Below, in pieces: positions 51,401 through 59,323 of a stretch of DNA of 64,000 nt. The DNA is from Bacteroidota bacterium. Lineage in GTDB: Bacteria > Bacteroidota > Bacteroidia > Flavobacteriales > Flavobacteriaceae. Position numbers and translations under genes: made by a program. The stretch is taken from positions 124,001-188,000 of the forward strand of contig JAEXIT010000004.1 of NCBI GenBank assembly GCA_023446155.1, written 5' to 3'. The notes beneath the pieces were generated by a model, which saw only the letters and a program-made list of their open reading frames with translations, was not told the origin of the DNA and did not search any database. Every line of letters starts with the position of its first letter. Position 1 is the first letter of the stretch.

Positions 51401-52136
51401 CAAAGTCCTTTACATCGTAAAAATCCGGTTTGTCTGCGGTTTTAGGCGCAAACTGTTGTACTCTTGGGCCTTTGATAAAGGCTACGTTATCTTTATACGC
51501 GGAAACAATATCGTTGGGATGGGTTTCCGATGTTTTTTTGATCAGCTTGAAAAGAGAAGTCGGTTTTTCTTCGCCGTCGATCACAAAGGTTCCATTAAAG
51601 ATCTTGTGACGACAGTGTTCCGAGTTCACCTGTGAAAAACCAAACACCTCCGAATCGGTCAATTTACGACCTAATTTAGCCGATAATTTATTTAGATAAT
51701 CTACTTCTTCCTCGCTCAACGCTAAACCTTCTTTTTGGTTATAGGCCGCAATATCGTCGATTTCCAATATCGGTTCCGGTTGGATATTAATGGTGTAGAT
51801 ATCCTGGTTTAGGCTGCTGTATTTCTGGAAAAGCATCGGGTCGAAATCGTTAAAATCGTCCGTTGCTTTTTCAAACTCTTCGATACGGATAATACCGGAA
51901 ATCCCCATATTCTGAGTGATTTCAACAGCATTGGTACTCCATGGTGTGATCATGGCGGCACGAGGACCAACAAAAAAAGCATCCAGAGATGCCTTTGTAT
52001 CGTTAAGAACTGTGCAAGGGTTTTCAGAAGTACTTGCAAACAGCCAGTTTAATTTCGTAATGTCCTGAGCCGAAAGCTCGTTTTGCGATTGTACTGCAAA
52101 AACCGTGTTGGTCTGGTTTCCGAAGAAATGAATCAT
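48450..52136 (-). CDS. purL: Phosphoribosylformylglycinamidine synthase (large PurL)
   Basis: The 1228-residue single-chain FGAM synthase catalyses the fourth step of purine synthesis, using glutamine and ATP. It has the long form with an N-terminal PurS-like part, the two AIRS-type domains (GFSQVNSEHCRHKIFNGTF, THNFPTTVEPFNGAATGSGG) and a C-terminal glutamine amidotransferase. The GATase nucleophile lies in GICNGCQLF (Cys about 1075) and its His/Glu in PHIERS (about 1190). The start ATG at 52136 follows a consensus promoter. It is monocistronic, as far as seen. Confidence 0.96.
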   Translation of the reverse strand: MIHFFGNQTNTVFAVQSQNELSAQDITKLNWLFASTSENPCTVLNDTKASLDAFFVGPRAAMITPWSTNAVEITQNMGISGIIRIEEFEKATDDFNDFDPMLFQKYSSLNQDIYTINIQPEPILEIDDIAAYNQKEGLALSEEEVDYLNKLSAKLGRKLTDSEVFGFSQVNSEHCRHKIFNGTFVIDGEEKPTSLFKLIKKTSETHPNDIVSAYKDNVAFIKGPRVQQFAPKTADKPDFYDVKDFDSVISIKAETHNFPTTVEPFNGAATGSGGEIRDRLAGGQGSLPLAGTAVYMTSYSRLEENRPWEQAMDERKWLYQTPMDILIKASNGASDFGNKFGQPLITGSVLTFEHEEEARKLGFDKVIMLAGGIGYGKESQAKKLKPSVGDKVVILGGENYRIGMGGAAVSSADTGAFGSGIELNAIQRSNPEMQKRAANAVRGLVESDHNPIVSIHDHGAGGHLNCLSELVEETGGKIDLDKLPVGDPTLSAKEIIGNESQERMGLVIGEKDLDTLQRIADRERSPMYAVGDVTGDHRFTFESATTGSKPMDFALEDMFGSSPKMIMSDKTIVRNYKDLNYTTASIPDYLNQVVQLEAVACKDWLTNKVDRCVGGRVAKQQCAGPLQLPLNNAGVMALDFQGKEGIATTIGHSPVSALIDPVAGSRTAIGEALSNIVWVPLKDNLAGVSLSANWMWACKNEGEDARLYEAVKGCSDFAIELGINIPTGKDSLSMKQKYPNDEVIAPGTVIISAAGNCTDITKVVEPVLQHNGGAIYYINLSQDAFKLGGSSFAQILNTIGDTAPTITDAAYFKKAFNTIQELIVKGHIQAGHDIGSGGLITTLMEMCFADVNLGASFDLSVLGEADTVKAFFNENIGLVFQADTEAEAILNNNGVSFFKIGQVVAGNTVTLTNNADTFTFNVAELRDTWYKTSFLLDQKQSKNGMAQERYNNYKNQPLHYTFPSHFDGKKPVIDASQPRPKAAIIREKGSNSEREMANAMYLAGFDVKDVHMTDLISGRETLEDIQFIGAVGGFSNSDVLGSAKGWAGAFLYNEKANTALKNFFKREDTLSVGICNGCQLFMELELINPEHDVHGKMHHNTSGKHESIFTSVTVQPNNSVMLSSLAGSTLGVWVSHGEGKFKLPYAEDQYQIVSKYAYEGYPANPNGSDYNTAMLCDTTGRHLVMMPHIERSTFPWNWAHYPASHQDQVSPWHEAFVNARKWIDTKNK

Positions 52137-52170
52137 TGTGTGTGTTGTTAGTGTGTTGTTTTTAAAAATG

Positions 52171-52201
52171 CAAAATTAATCTAATTCGGTCAATTAGACA
52201 A
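52171..52201 (-). promoter_or_regulatory. purL promoter
   Basis: TTG (52201-52199), 20 nt, TAATTTTG (52178-52171), 35 nt before the purL ATG. No purine riboswitch was seen. Confidence 0.6.
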
Positions 52202-52226
52202 TTTAAGCGGCTATATTTTTTAGCGG

Positions 52227-53780
52227 TTAATTCTCGAATACCACGTGGTTATAAGCACCCAAATCGGAACCTCCGTTTGGACGTACATTTCCAAGGATGT
52301 CTTCTAAAAACGGATTGCTCATAACGGTTCCAAAAGCTTTTGCATCGGAATGATCACCAATGATCAGTTGGTTTTTATTCGGATTTTTAAAATCCGGTTT
52401 AAACGAGTTGGAATTGACAGCAATACGACAGTTGCTATAATCGGTCGTGTTGGCGATCGGGTATAGGTTGTTGTTGGTAAATTGCTGGGCAACGTCGAAA
52501 AACTTGATCAGACAGTTATTGAATCGGAAATTGAAGGTCTGCGAATTGTTTCGCGTCATCGAAAGCGGAATATTGCTCGATCCAAACAGAATACAGTTGT
52601 CAAATTGCGCCATTTCCAATGGAATCAATTGCTGATCAGAACCATTATCGATCGTCACAGCAACCTGATTCGGACGCGACCAATAATTCACAAAAGTTGA
52701 CTGTCGGAACAGGTATTTTCCACCAAACGTACAAGCCAGAGCGGCTTGTCCCGCTTTATTAATCACGATGTTATCCCCTTTGATATGGGCATTACGAGCC
52801 AATAATCCGACATTGGCGCTATTGTAAATCTGTACGTTGGTCAATTTTAGGGTTTCGTCGGTTCCGTCGTTACCTTCGGTTAGAATTCCGACAACCGCAT
52901 TTTTAATCGTCAGGTTTTTTAGATCGTGTGCCGTACTACCGTTGCGTAACCAGATGGTTCCCCATTGTCCTGGAACTTCCGAGAAATCATGCTCCAATCG
53001 GTCGCCTTCAAAAATGACTTCGTTTTCCAAGGCTTCGGTAACCGATTTGGTTCCGGCTACTTTTAAAGAAGCACCCTGTTGTACGATTAAACCGGATTCG
53101 GCATGAAAATGAATTCGGGCGCCCGCTTGTACGTTGAGCGTTTCGCCACTCGGAACCGCGGCATAGCCATATATTACGTAGGGTTTGTCTTTTTTCCAGA
53201 GGTATTCGTCGCCGTTGGTAGGGTGACTGTGGTTTAAATTCCGACCACGGGTAGTAAGGGTGTTGCCGTTTTCATCAACGCCCACTTCAACCTGTTCGTA
53301 TACGCCATTGGTACGTCCTGGATAGATAAAATAGGCATCTTTTACCAAGGTCACCAGGTCGACTTTCTGGTAGTTGGTACCATAATCGAATTCGATTTTA
53401 TCGGTGTATAAATACTGCGCATCCGGAGCAGAAAAATCGTTGTAGTTAATGGTGGTTTCCACAAAAATAAACATACTGTCTTTGGCCAGTAATTCTACAT
53501 TGTTAAAGACTTTACCCGGAATTCCATCGACCATTAGTCGGTACTTCGATGCGTCGCCCTGTCCCAATCGGACACTTGGGATTTTAATATCTTTATTACT
53601 GCGGTTGTACACTTTTAACGTATAGGTACTGGAGCCGATATTCGTAAAAACGGTATCCAGATAGATGGTGTCTTTCGAAAATTCCAGATTTCCGGTACTC
53701 GGTTCGAAAGAAAAATCATTTCGACAAGAACTCAGAGCAATAAGTAATAGGGTGACAAGGACGTAGAAATAATGACGCAT
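52227..53780 (-). CDS. Lipoprotein with right-handed beta-helix, unknown function
   Basis: The 517-residue protein has a lipobox (LLLIALSSC, cysteine 19). An N-terminal beta-sandwich-like part (DTVFTNIGSSTYTLKVYNRS) is followed from about residue 200 by parallel beta-helix-type repeats (LNVQAGARIHFHAESGLIVQ, LTNVQIYNSANVGLLARNAH). The C-terminal motif NVRPNGGSDLGAYNHVVF is common in Bacteroidota beta-helix proteins with choice-of-anchor features. It is probably at the surface or outer membrane. No catalytic residues were recognised. Confidence 0.8.
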   Translation of the reverse strand: MRHYFYVLVTLLLIALSSCRNDFSFEPSTGNLEFSKDTIYLDTVFTNIGSSTYTLKVYNRSNKDIKIPSVRLGQGDASKYRLMVDGIPGKVFNNVELLAKDSMFIFVETTINYNDFSAPDAQYLYTDKIEFDYGTNYQKVDLVTLVKDAYFIYPGRTNGVYEQVEVGVDENGNTLTTRGRNLNHSHPTNGDEYLWKKDKPYVIYGYAAVPSGETLNVQAGARIHFHAESGLIVQQGASLKVAGTKSVTEALENEVIFEGDRLEHDFSEVPGQWGTIWLRNGSTAHDLKNLTIKNAVVGILTEGNDGTDETLKLTNVQIYNSANVGLLARNAHIKGDNIVINKAGQAALACTFGGKYLFRQSTFVNYWSRPNQVAVTIDNGSDQQLIPLEMAQFDNCILFGSSNIPLSMTRNNSQTFNFRFNNCLIKFFDVAQQFTNNNLYPIANTTDYSNCRIAVNSNSFKPDFKNPNKNQLIIGDHSDAKAFGTVMSNPFLEDILGNVRPNGGSDLGAYNHVVFEN

Positions 53781-53918
53781 GTTTCTGATTTTTGGTAAAA
53801 ATACTAATTTTTGGATGTTAAATTATACTTAAATTATAATTTATATATAACGTTCGATGGTTGAGTTTATTCTTACTTCAGTTTTGATTTTGTATTTTTA
53901 CCATTCAAAATTTAGTTT

Positions 53919-54347
53919 ATGTCATTTGATAAAGAAAAAGTACTGCAGCTTTGCAATCATTTGTCGAAAAATACATTGATGCAAACCCTAGAAATTGAAT
54001 ATATAGATGCCGGAGAAGATTTTTTAGTAGCCAAAATGCCTGTAAATCCAAGAGTACACCAACCGATGGGATTGTTGCACGGTGGTGCTTCGGTAGCATT
54101 GGCAGAAAGCGTGGGAAGTGCCGCTTCTATTATGTTTGTCGACCCGGAAAAACAGGAAGTACGGGGTATTGAAATTTCGGCCAATCACCTGAAAAGTAAA
54201 AGAGAAGGAATTGTCTACGGAACGGCCCGGATTATCCATAAAGGACGTAGCCTTCATTTGTGGGAAATCAAGATTACCGATGAGGAAGGCAACCTGATCT
54301 CCCTTTGTAAACTCACCAATATGGTTTTACCAAAAAGAACGTCATGA
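53919..54347 (+). CDS. Hotdog-fold acyl-CoA thioesterase (PaaI/MenI-like)
   Basis: The 142-residue hotdog protein contains the catalytic segment HQPMGLLHGGASVALAESVGSAAS (with Glu at the end of the central helix), the PaaI/YbgC-like pattern used by 1,4-dihydroxy-2-naphthoyl-CoA thioesterase. It overlaps menF by four bases (ATGA), so a role as MenI in menaquinone synthesis is the best inference. Confidence 0.85.
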   Translation: MSFDKEKVLQLCNHLSKNTLMQTLEIEYIDAGEDFLVAKMPVNPRVHQPMGLLHGGASVALAESVGSAASIMFVDPEKQEVRGIEISANHLKSKREGIVYGTARIIHKGRSLHLWEIKITDEEGNLISLCKLTNMVLPKRTS

Positions 54348-55408
54348 CCGATTTATTCCTGAAAGTAAAAGTACACCAGGGACAAAACCTACCGTTTGTT
54401 ATTTATTCAAAACCTGGATCCGACGAAATCATTGGCCTTTTTCAGGTGAATGATCATGTATATCTGACCGAAAGTTTTTCCGAAACCGGATTTGTAATGG
54501 CGCCTTTCGATGGTGAAAATTATGTATTGATCCCGGAAGAGCATTCGGAGATTATAACGGAAAAATATGAGTTACCCGTTATTTCGGATGAAGGAGTTGT
54601 TTCACAAGACTATGATGAAACGGCAAAACAGCATTTTGAAGAGTTGGTGGTAAAAGGTGTCGCTGCGATACATGCTGGACATTTTAAAAAGGTAGTGCTT
54701 TCGCGAAAGGAAAAAGTAGGAGGTACCACCAAAGATGTGGAGCATTTGTTTCCGCGGTTACTGGCAAATTATCCGAATGCCTTTAAATATTGCTTTTACC
54801 ATCCGAAAGTCGGAATGTGGATGGGGGCTACACCGGAGCAATTGCTAAAAGTAAAAGATTATCAGTTGCAAACCGTGGCGCTGGCCGGAACGCAACTTTA
54901 TGAAGGAACCGAAGCAGTACATTGGGAACCAAAGGAAATCGAGGAACAACAGTATGTAACGGAGTTTATTTTGGACAATCTTAAAGATTGGGCATCGGAA
55001 GAAAAAATATCCAATCCGTATACGGCTCGAGCAGGTAATTTGTTACACATTAAAACGGATATTTCGGCGCGTTTAAATGACAAAGAGAGTCTGAAACAGG
55101 TGCTTGAAATTTTACATCCGACACCGGCAGTTTGTGGATTGCCAAAAGAAGCCGCTCGCAATTTTATATTGGAAAATGAAGATTACGACCGGGAATTTTA
55201 TTCGGGATTTTTGGGCGAACTCAACAAAAATTTTTCGACGGGTAGGAGTGAGCATTCCGATTTATATGTGAACCTGCGTTGTATGAAAATAAAAAAAGAA
55301 AATATCCATCTTTATATTGGTTGTGGAATTACAAAAGACAGTGTGCCGGAAAAAGAGTTTTTCGAGACACTCAACAAATCGATGACCATGAAAAAGATAG
55401 TAACATAA
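54344..55408 (+). CDS. menF: Isochorismate synthase (MenF-type)
   Basis: The 354-residue chorismate-binding enzyme converts chorismate to isochorismate, first step of menaquinone (or siderophore) synthesis. Motifs: FKKVVLSRKEKV (lysine/arginine start), GMWMGATPEQLLKV, and the C-terminal LHPTPAVCGLPKEAARNFI...YRGF-like DREFYSGFLGELN. No catechol siderophore genes are visible, so menaquinone is more likely. It is followed 20 bp later by bshB1. Confidence 0.9.
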   Translation: MTDLFLKVKVHQGQNLPFVIYSKPGSDEIIGLFQVNDHVYLTESFSETGFVMAPFDGENYVLIPEEHSEIITEKYELPVISDEGVVSQDYDETAKQHFEELVVKGVAAIHAGHFKKVVLSRKEKVGGTTKDVEHLFPRLLANYPNAFKYCFYHPKVGMWMGATPEQLLKVKDYQLQTVALAGTQLYEGTEAVHWEPKEIEEQQYVTEFILDNLKDWASEEKISNPYTARAGNLLHIKTDISARLNDKESLKQVLEILHPTPAVCGLPKEAARNFILENEDYDREFYSGFLGELNKNFSTGRSEHSDLYVNLRCMKIKKENIHLYIGCGITKDSVPEKEFFETLNKSMTMKKIVT

Positions 55409-55427
55409 TTTGATATAAAAAAAGAAA

Positions 55428-56144
55428 ATGAAATTAGATATACTAGCCTTTGGAGCGCATCCCGACGATGTAGAACTGGGATGTGGCGCAACCTTGGCAA
55501 AAGAAATTAGTTTGGGTAAAAAAGCGGGAATAGTCGATTTAACACGTGGTGAATTAGGAACCCGTGGATCGGCCGAAATCCGCGATGAAGAAGCGCGTAA
55601 AGCGGCCGAAGTACTGGGAATCGCCGTACGGGAAAATCTCCGATTCCGCGATGGCTTTTTTGTCAATGATGAAGCGCATCAATTAGAGGTGATTAAAATG
55701 ATCCGAAAATACCGTCCGGAGATTGTGTTGTGCAATGCGATCGACGACCGACATATTGATCATGGAAAAGGAAGCAAATTGGTTTCTGATGCTTGTTTCC
55801 TTTCGGGTTTACGCCGTATCGAAACGGAAGTGGATGGAGTGGCTCAGGAAGCCTGGCGACCAAAAGTGGTGTACCACTATATTCAGTGGAAAAATATCAC
55901 GCCGGATTTTGTAGTAGACGTGACGGGTTTTATCGATAAAAAAGTGGAGGCGATTTTAGCGTATGGTTCGCAGTTTTACGAGCCGAATTCGAACGAACCG
56001 ACGACGCCAATTGCGACAAAAAACTTTTTGGATAGCCTGCATTATCGCTCGCAGGACCTGGGACGACTCATTGGAACGGATTATGCGGAAGGTTTTACGG
56101 CGGAAAGATATTTGGCTGTCAGTAGTTTAGAAAATTTGATGTAA
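55428..56144 (+). CDS. bshB1: Bacillithiol biosynthesis deacetylase BshB1
   Basis: The 238-residue LmbE/PIG-L deacetylase removes acetate from GlcNAc-malate in bacillithiol synthesis. The zinc motif is AHPDDVELGCGATLAKE (HPDD, about residues 11-14) with the third ligand in DDRHIDHGKGSKL (about 109-121). The overall pattern (LTRGELGTRGSAEIRDEEA) is the BshB1 signature in Bacteroidota. It is 20 bp after menF, in the same apparent operon. Confidence 0.92.
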   Translation: MKLDILAFGAHPDDVELGCGATLAKEISLGKKAGIVDLTRGELGTRGSAEIRDEEARKAAEVLGIAVRENLRFRDGFFVNDEAHQLEVIKMIRKYRPEIVLCNAIDDRHIDHGKGSKLVSDACFLSGLRRIETEVDGVAQEAWRPKVVYHYIQWKNITPDFVVDVTGFIDKKVEAILAYGSQFYEPNSNEPTTPIATKNFLDSLHYRSQDLGRLIGTDYAEGFTAERYLAVSSLENLM

Positions 56145-56161
56145 ATTTTTTTAAAAAATGC

Positions 56162-56191
56162 TTGCGTGATACGGAAATTGCCGTATATTTG
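56162..56191 (+). promoter_or_regulatory. Promoter of tRNA-His
   Basis: TTG (56162-56164), 19 nt, TATATTTG (56184-56191), 16 nt before the tRNA. Consensus. Confidence 0.75.
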
Positions 56192-56207
56192 CACCCGTAA
56201 TCAAATG

Positions 56208-56281
<74 letters not shown>

Positions 56282-56292
56282 CTTAATACTTT

Positions 56293-56325
56293 AAGCGGCT
56301 TTAGAAATAAAGCCGCTTTTTTTAT
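56293..56325 (+). terminator. Terminator of tRNA-His
   Basis: AAGCGGCTTTA, loop GAAA, TAAAGCCGCTT, then T-run. Confidence 0.9.
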
Positions 56326-56497
56326 GTTTAAAATTGCCCCCCTTTTTTGGATTAATAAAAAAATAGATTCTACTGACTTTTATATTTTTTTATCACTTTT
56401 ACATTTCTGTATCCGATTTAATATTTACGTCAATACTATTTCGATTTTTATTCATCTGATAAGATAAAGTTTGTTATGTTTGTTAAAATAATGACAA

Positions 56498-57505
56498 ATG
56501 AGCGAATTAATTTCTTTTTTTCGAGAGATGCTCGAAACATCAAGAGAAAGAATCAAAACACCTATAACGGGTGCTTTTATTTTTTCATTTATTGCATACA
56601 ATTGGAAGCCAATTGTTGTTTTCATTTATTCCAAACGGTCAATTGAAAATACTGTAGAGCTTATAAGTAGTGAATATTGTAGTTATTGGGCAATAATTAT
56701 TCCTCTTTTTATATCAATAGCATACACTATAATACTTCCTTATGGAATTATGCACATTGAGAAGTTCCATACAGCCGCAAAAAAGAAAAGGAAAGATATA
56801 TATAATGAGATTAAGCGGCATGAACTAACGGAAAAAGCAACTATACTTCAATTAGAAAGAGATAATGAAGATGTTAGGTCTGGAAATGTTGAAAAATCAG
56901 ATTTAAACAACAAAATATCATTCCTAGAAAATCAGATGGAAACAGCCGTAAAAAAAGAAAAATCCTTAAGTGACAAGATCACAGAACTCGAGGGTTATAA
57001 TTTAGAATTAAATTCTACAAATGAATTTATATCAACGCAAGAGAAAAAAATAAAAAGAGATTATGATAGGTTATTTATAAAAAATGAACGGCTATTTGCT
57101 GAGTACAATGAACTATCTGAGAAAAACAAGCAGTTGTCTTTAGAAAACGAGCGCTTGTCTTTAGAAAACGAAAACTTAATTATAGATAAAGAACAATCAA
57201 TGAGCGTAGACTATATAGGAAATAAAATAAGAGACAGTGTTACCGGGACTATGCTTAAACTTTCTCTCTCACCGAAAGATATTTATCAATTGAATCTATT
57301 AAATGAGGATATAGCGATAAATGATAAAGAGTATTTAAAGACCAGTCCTCTTACGACGGCTCTTATATACGATTCAACCAAAATTAGTCTTGATTCAAGG
57401 GAAAAATTAGTAAAAAACAACTTAATTGAATACCTTAATGAACATAAGAATAAATTCAAATTTACTTCAAAAGGCCTGTATTTTTTAAAGGAAATATTAA
57501 AGTAA
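56498..57505 (+). CDS. Membrane-anchored coiled-coil protein of unknown function
   Basis: The 335-residue protein has two membrane segments (about residues 24-44, ITGAFIFSFIAYNWKPIVVFI, and about 64-82, WAIIIPLFISIAYTIILPY). A coiled coil of about 130 residues (about 95-225) follows, then a C-terminal globular part (about 255-335; LVKNNLIEYLNEHKNKFKFT) that resembles a winged helix. A short in-frame duplication (LSLENERLSLENENL) lies in the coiled coil. It is markedly more AT-rich than its neighbours and lies right after tRNA-His, which suggests acquisition. TATGTTTG (56475-56482) could be its -7. I do not recognise a named family. Confidence 0.75.
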   Translation: MSELISFFREMLETSRERIKTPITGAFIFSFIAYNWKPIVVFIYSKRSIENTVELISSEYCSYWAIIIPLFISIAYTIILPYGIMHIEKFHTAAKKKRKDIYNEIKRHELTEKATILQLERDNEDVRSGNVEKSDLNNKISFLENQMETAVKKEKSLSDKITELEGYNLELNSTNEFISTQEKKIKRDYDRLFIKNERLFAEYNELSEKNKQLSLENERLSLENENLIIDKEQSMSVDYIGNKIRDSVTGTMLKLSLSPKDIYQLNLLNEDIAINDKEYLKTSPLTTALIYDSTKISLDSREKLVKNNLIEYLNEHKNKFKFTSKGLYFLKEILK

Positions 57506-57510
57506 CTAAA

Positions 57511-57540
57511 AAAACCTCGGATTTCCGAGGTTTTATTTTT
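57511..57540. terminator. Bidirectional terminator after the coiled-coil gene
   Basis: AAAACCTCGG / CCGAGGTTTT with a 4-nt loop and T-runs on both sides. Confidence 0.85.
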
Positions 57541-57543
57541 TAA

Positions 57544-57660
57544 CTACTTTAACAACGCCGCCCCCTTTAACGTATCGATGTCCTTTTTTAAATGTTTCAT
57601 TCGTTCGGGTTCCGGCAGCTTAGGAAACTTTAAGGGTTTTCGTTGCTGATGTCGATCCGT
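57544..57660 (-). pseudogene. C-terminal gene remnant, 38 codons
   Basis: A minus-strand frame reads TDRHQQRKPLKFPKLPEPER and ends DTLKGAALLK-stop, with clear coding texture and a terminator right after. It has no start context; the ATG at MKHLKKDID leaves only 18 residues. Best seen as the tail of a lost gene. Confidence 0.4.
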
Positions 57661-57678
57661 TTAATTGGATATTAAAAT

Positions 57679-58023
57679 TTACTGTTTCGCTTGTCCTATC
57701 AAATAATAGATTAGTAAATAAATCAAAAACAAAATTCCATTTATGATGATATAAAGGGCGTCTTTAAAAATTGCGAATGAAAAAATAAGATTGCTGGCAA
57801 GTGCTGTTAAAAAGAAAATGGCGGAAAGGGTTTTAGCCATGGTCGTAGTCCTCGGAAGTGTAAAACGTGCTCCTATGGTTAAAATTAACGTAGTTGTCAG
57901 GAAAATGAAACTGCCAACGGTTACTAAATTTTTATTTACGCTTGTATTTAGGGTATAGAAGCCGTAAGCGATTAAAGCGCTTACAGCTATTGCGATGCTG
58001 GTTTTTATAGGATCTAATTTCAT
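57679..58023 (-). CDS. Four-helix membrane protein, unknown function
   Basis: The 114-residue protein has four hydrophobic segments (about residues 8-25, 32-52, 63-83, 88-110) and little soluble sequence. It is downstream of the SPFH gene by 15 bp on the same strand, so probably in its operon. No family recognised. Confidence 0.65.
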   Translation of the reverse strand: MKLDPIKTSIAIAVSALIAYGFYTLNTSVNKNLVTVGSFIFLTTTLILTIGARFTLPRTTTMAKTLSAIFFLTALASNLIFSFAIFKDALYIIINGILFLIYLLIYYLIGQAKQ

Positions 58024-58038
58024 TTGATTCGATTGTTT

Positions 58039-59313
58039 TTAAATTGTTGTGGGCGGTGGTGGTGGAATGGAATGGAATAACATAGCAATTTCAGGAACAT
58101 TCGTGGATAATTCCCAACCGGCCATTCCTTCTTTCCAAACATGATGATTTTGGGTAAACTGTCCGTTTTGGACAAATTGCTTTAGTTGTTCAAGGTTAAA
58201 AGAACCGGATTGCTGACCGTTTAATGCTACGTGATACATTACGACAGGTGGTGGCGGTGGCATACTACTCATGTTGTTCATCATTTGTCCCATTTGTCCA
58301 CCTATGGCGCTACCAATTCCCATTCCTACCATTAAACCGGAAGGATTAAAACCACCGTCTCCGCCGCCTAAATCGACATTTCCCATGGTTCCTAGATTTT
58401 GAGCCGCTGTTTTTAAAACATCAGTCTGCTGATTGAGTTGATGAACCGCAAAATTTTTACCTTCAACACCCAATTCCATATCTTTTCTCTGGATTCGAGT
58501 AATTTCCGAAAGATTCTCAATTTCTATACCGGTTTTGGCTTCGGCAAATTTGGTTTGCTGGTCGGCGGTCATTTTTTTCAATTGTAGATAATGGGAGTGT
58601 GTTTTGTCTAATTCAATTGTTCCTATATCCAAACGTTTCAGATTTACGCCAAAATGATCTTCTAATTCGGAGGCCAATTTAGATTGAATATGGTCGCTTA
58701 TTTCATCGATTTTTCGTTCAATTTGCATTACGGGTAAATTATTATCCTGTGATGCATTAATGATTACGGACTTTGCTTTCCGCTGGAAAAAATCTTTGAT
58801 TTGATTTTTAAAATCGTTTAAATCAAAATTGATTAAACGGTTCAGTTTGATGAAGGCTTTGTAATCGGTCACATTAAAAGTCAACGTTCCTCTAACAGCA
58901 CATGGAATACCTAAATCTGCAAATCTGGGGTCATAAAGGTCGAAATAGGGAATGCCAAATTTGATTTGTACATTCCCGGAAAGATTGATATAATAGATTT
59001 CTGCCTGAAACGGAGAATTCCCGTTAAAAGCGGCTCCTACAATGTTGGTAAGAATCGGGAAGTTGGCAGATTGTATTGTTTGGTCGTGTGGACCATGTAT
59101 AAAGTCCTGTATAGTTCCGTTGTTTTGCTTGTAAAAAAATACAGCAAGTTCACCGTCTTTTACCCGCAAGCTACTGCCGTAACGTATTGCGTTTTCTTTA
59201 TTTGTAGAATTGACGGCACCTGATGGTCGCCATTTCCAAACTAAATATTCCTGTTCGTCGCAGCGGATTACATCCATTAATCCGCCTTCTTTTTTATTGC
59301 CAAATAATGCCAT
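58039..59313 (-). CDS. SPFH-domain (virion-core-like) protein with C-terminal GYF_2 domain
   Basis: The 424-residue protein starts at ATG 59311-59313 (MALFGNKKEGGLMDVIRCDE). Residues about 10-280 form an SPFH/band-7 domain of the YdjI/'virion core protein' type, with the conserved EQEYLVWKWRP and a long helix (LQLKKMTADQQTKFAEAKTGIE). A Gly/Met-rich segment (about 325-355) and a proline run (SSMPPPPPVVMYH) lead to a GYF_2 domain (about 365-415; GSFNLEQLKQFVQNGQ, VWKEGMAGWE). It probably forms membrane-associated oligomers; the GYF domain binds proline-rich peptides. It is 10 bp after a TerB-like gene. Confidence 0.85.
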   Translation of the reverse strand: MALFGNKKEGGLMDVIRCDEQEYLVWKWRPSGAVNSTNKENAIRYGSSLRVKDGELAVFFYKQNNGTIQDFIHGPHDQTIQSANFPILTNIVGAAFNGNSPFQAEIYYINLSGNVQIKFGIPYFDLYDPRFADLGIPCAVRGTLTFNVTDYKAFIKLNRLINFDLNDFKNQIKDFFQRKAKSVIINASQDNNLPVMQIERKIDEISDHIQSKLASELEDHFGVNLKRLDIGTIELDKTHSHYLQLKKMTADQQTKFAEAKTGIEIENLSEITRIQRKDMELGVEGKNFAVHQLNQQTDVLKTAAQNLGTMGNVDLGGGDGGFNPSGLMVGMGIGSAIGGQMGQMMNNMSSMPPPPPVVMYHVALNGQQSGSFNLEQLKQFVQNGQFTQNHHVWKEGMAGWELSTNVPEIAMLFHSIPPPPPTTI

Positions 59314-59323
59314 TGGTTTGTTT

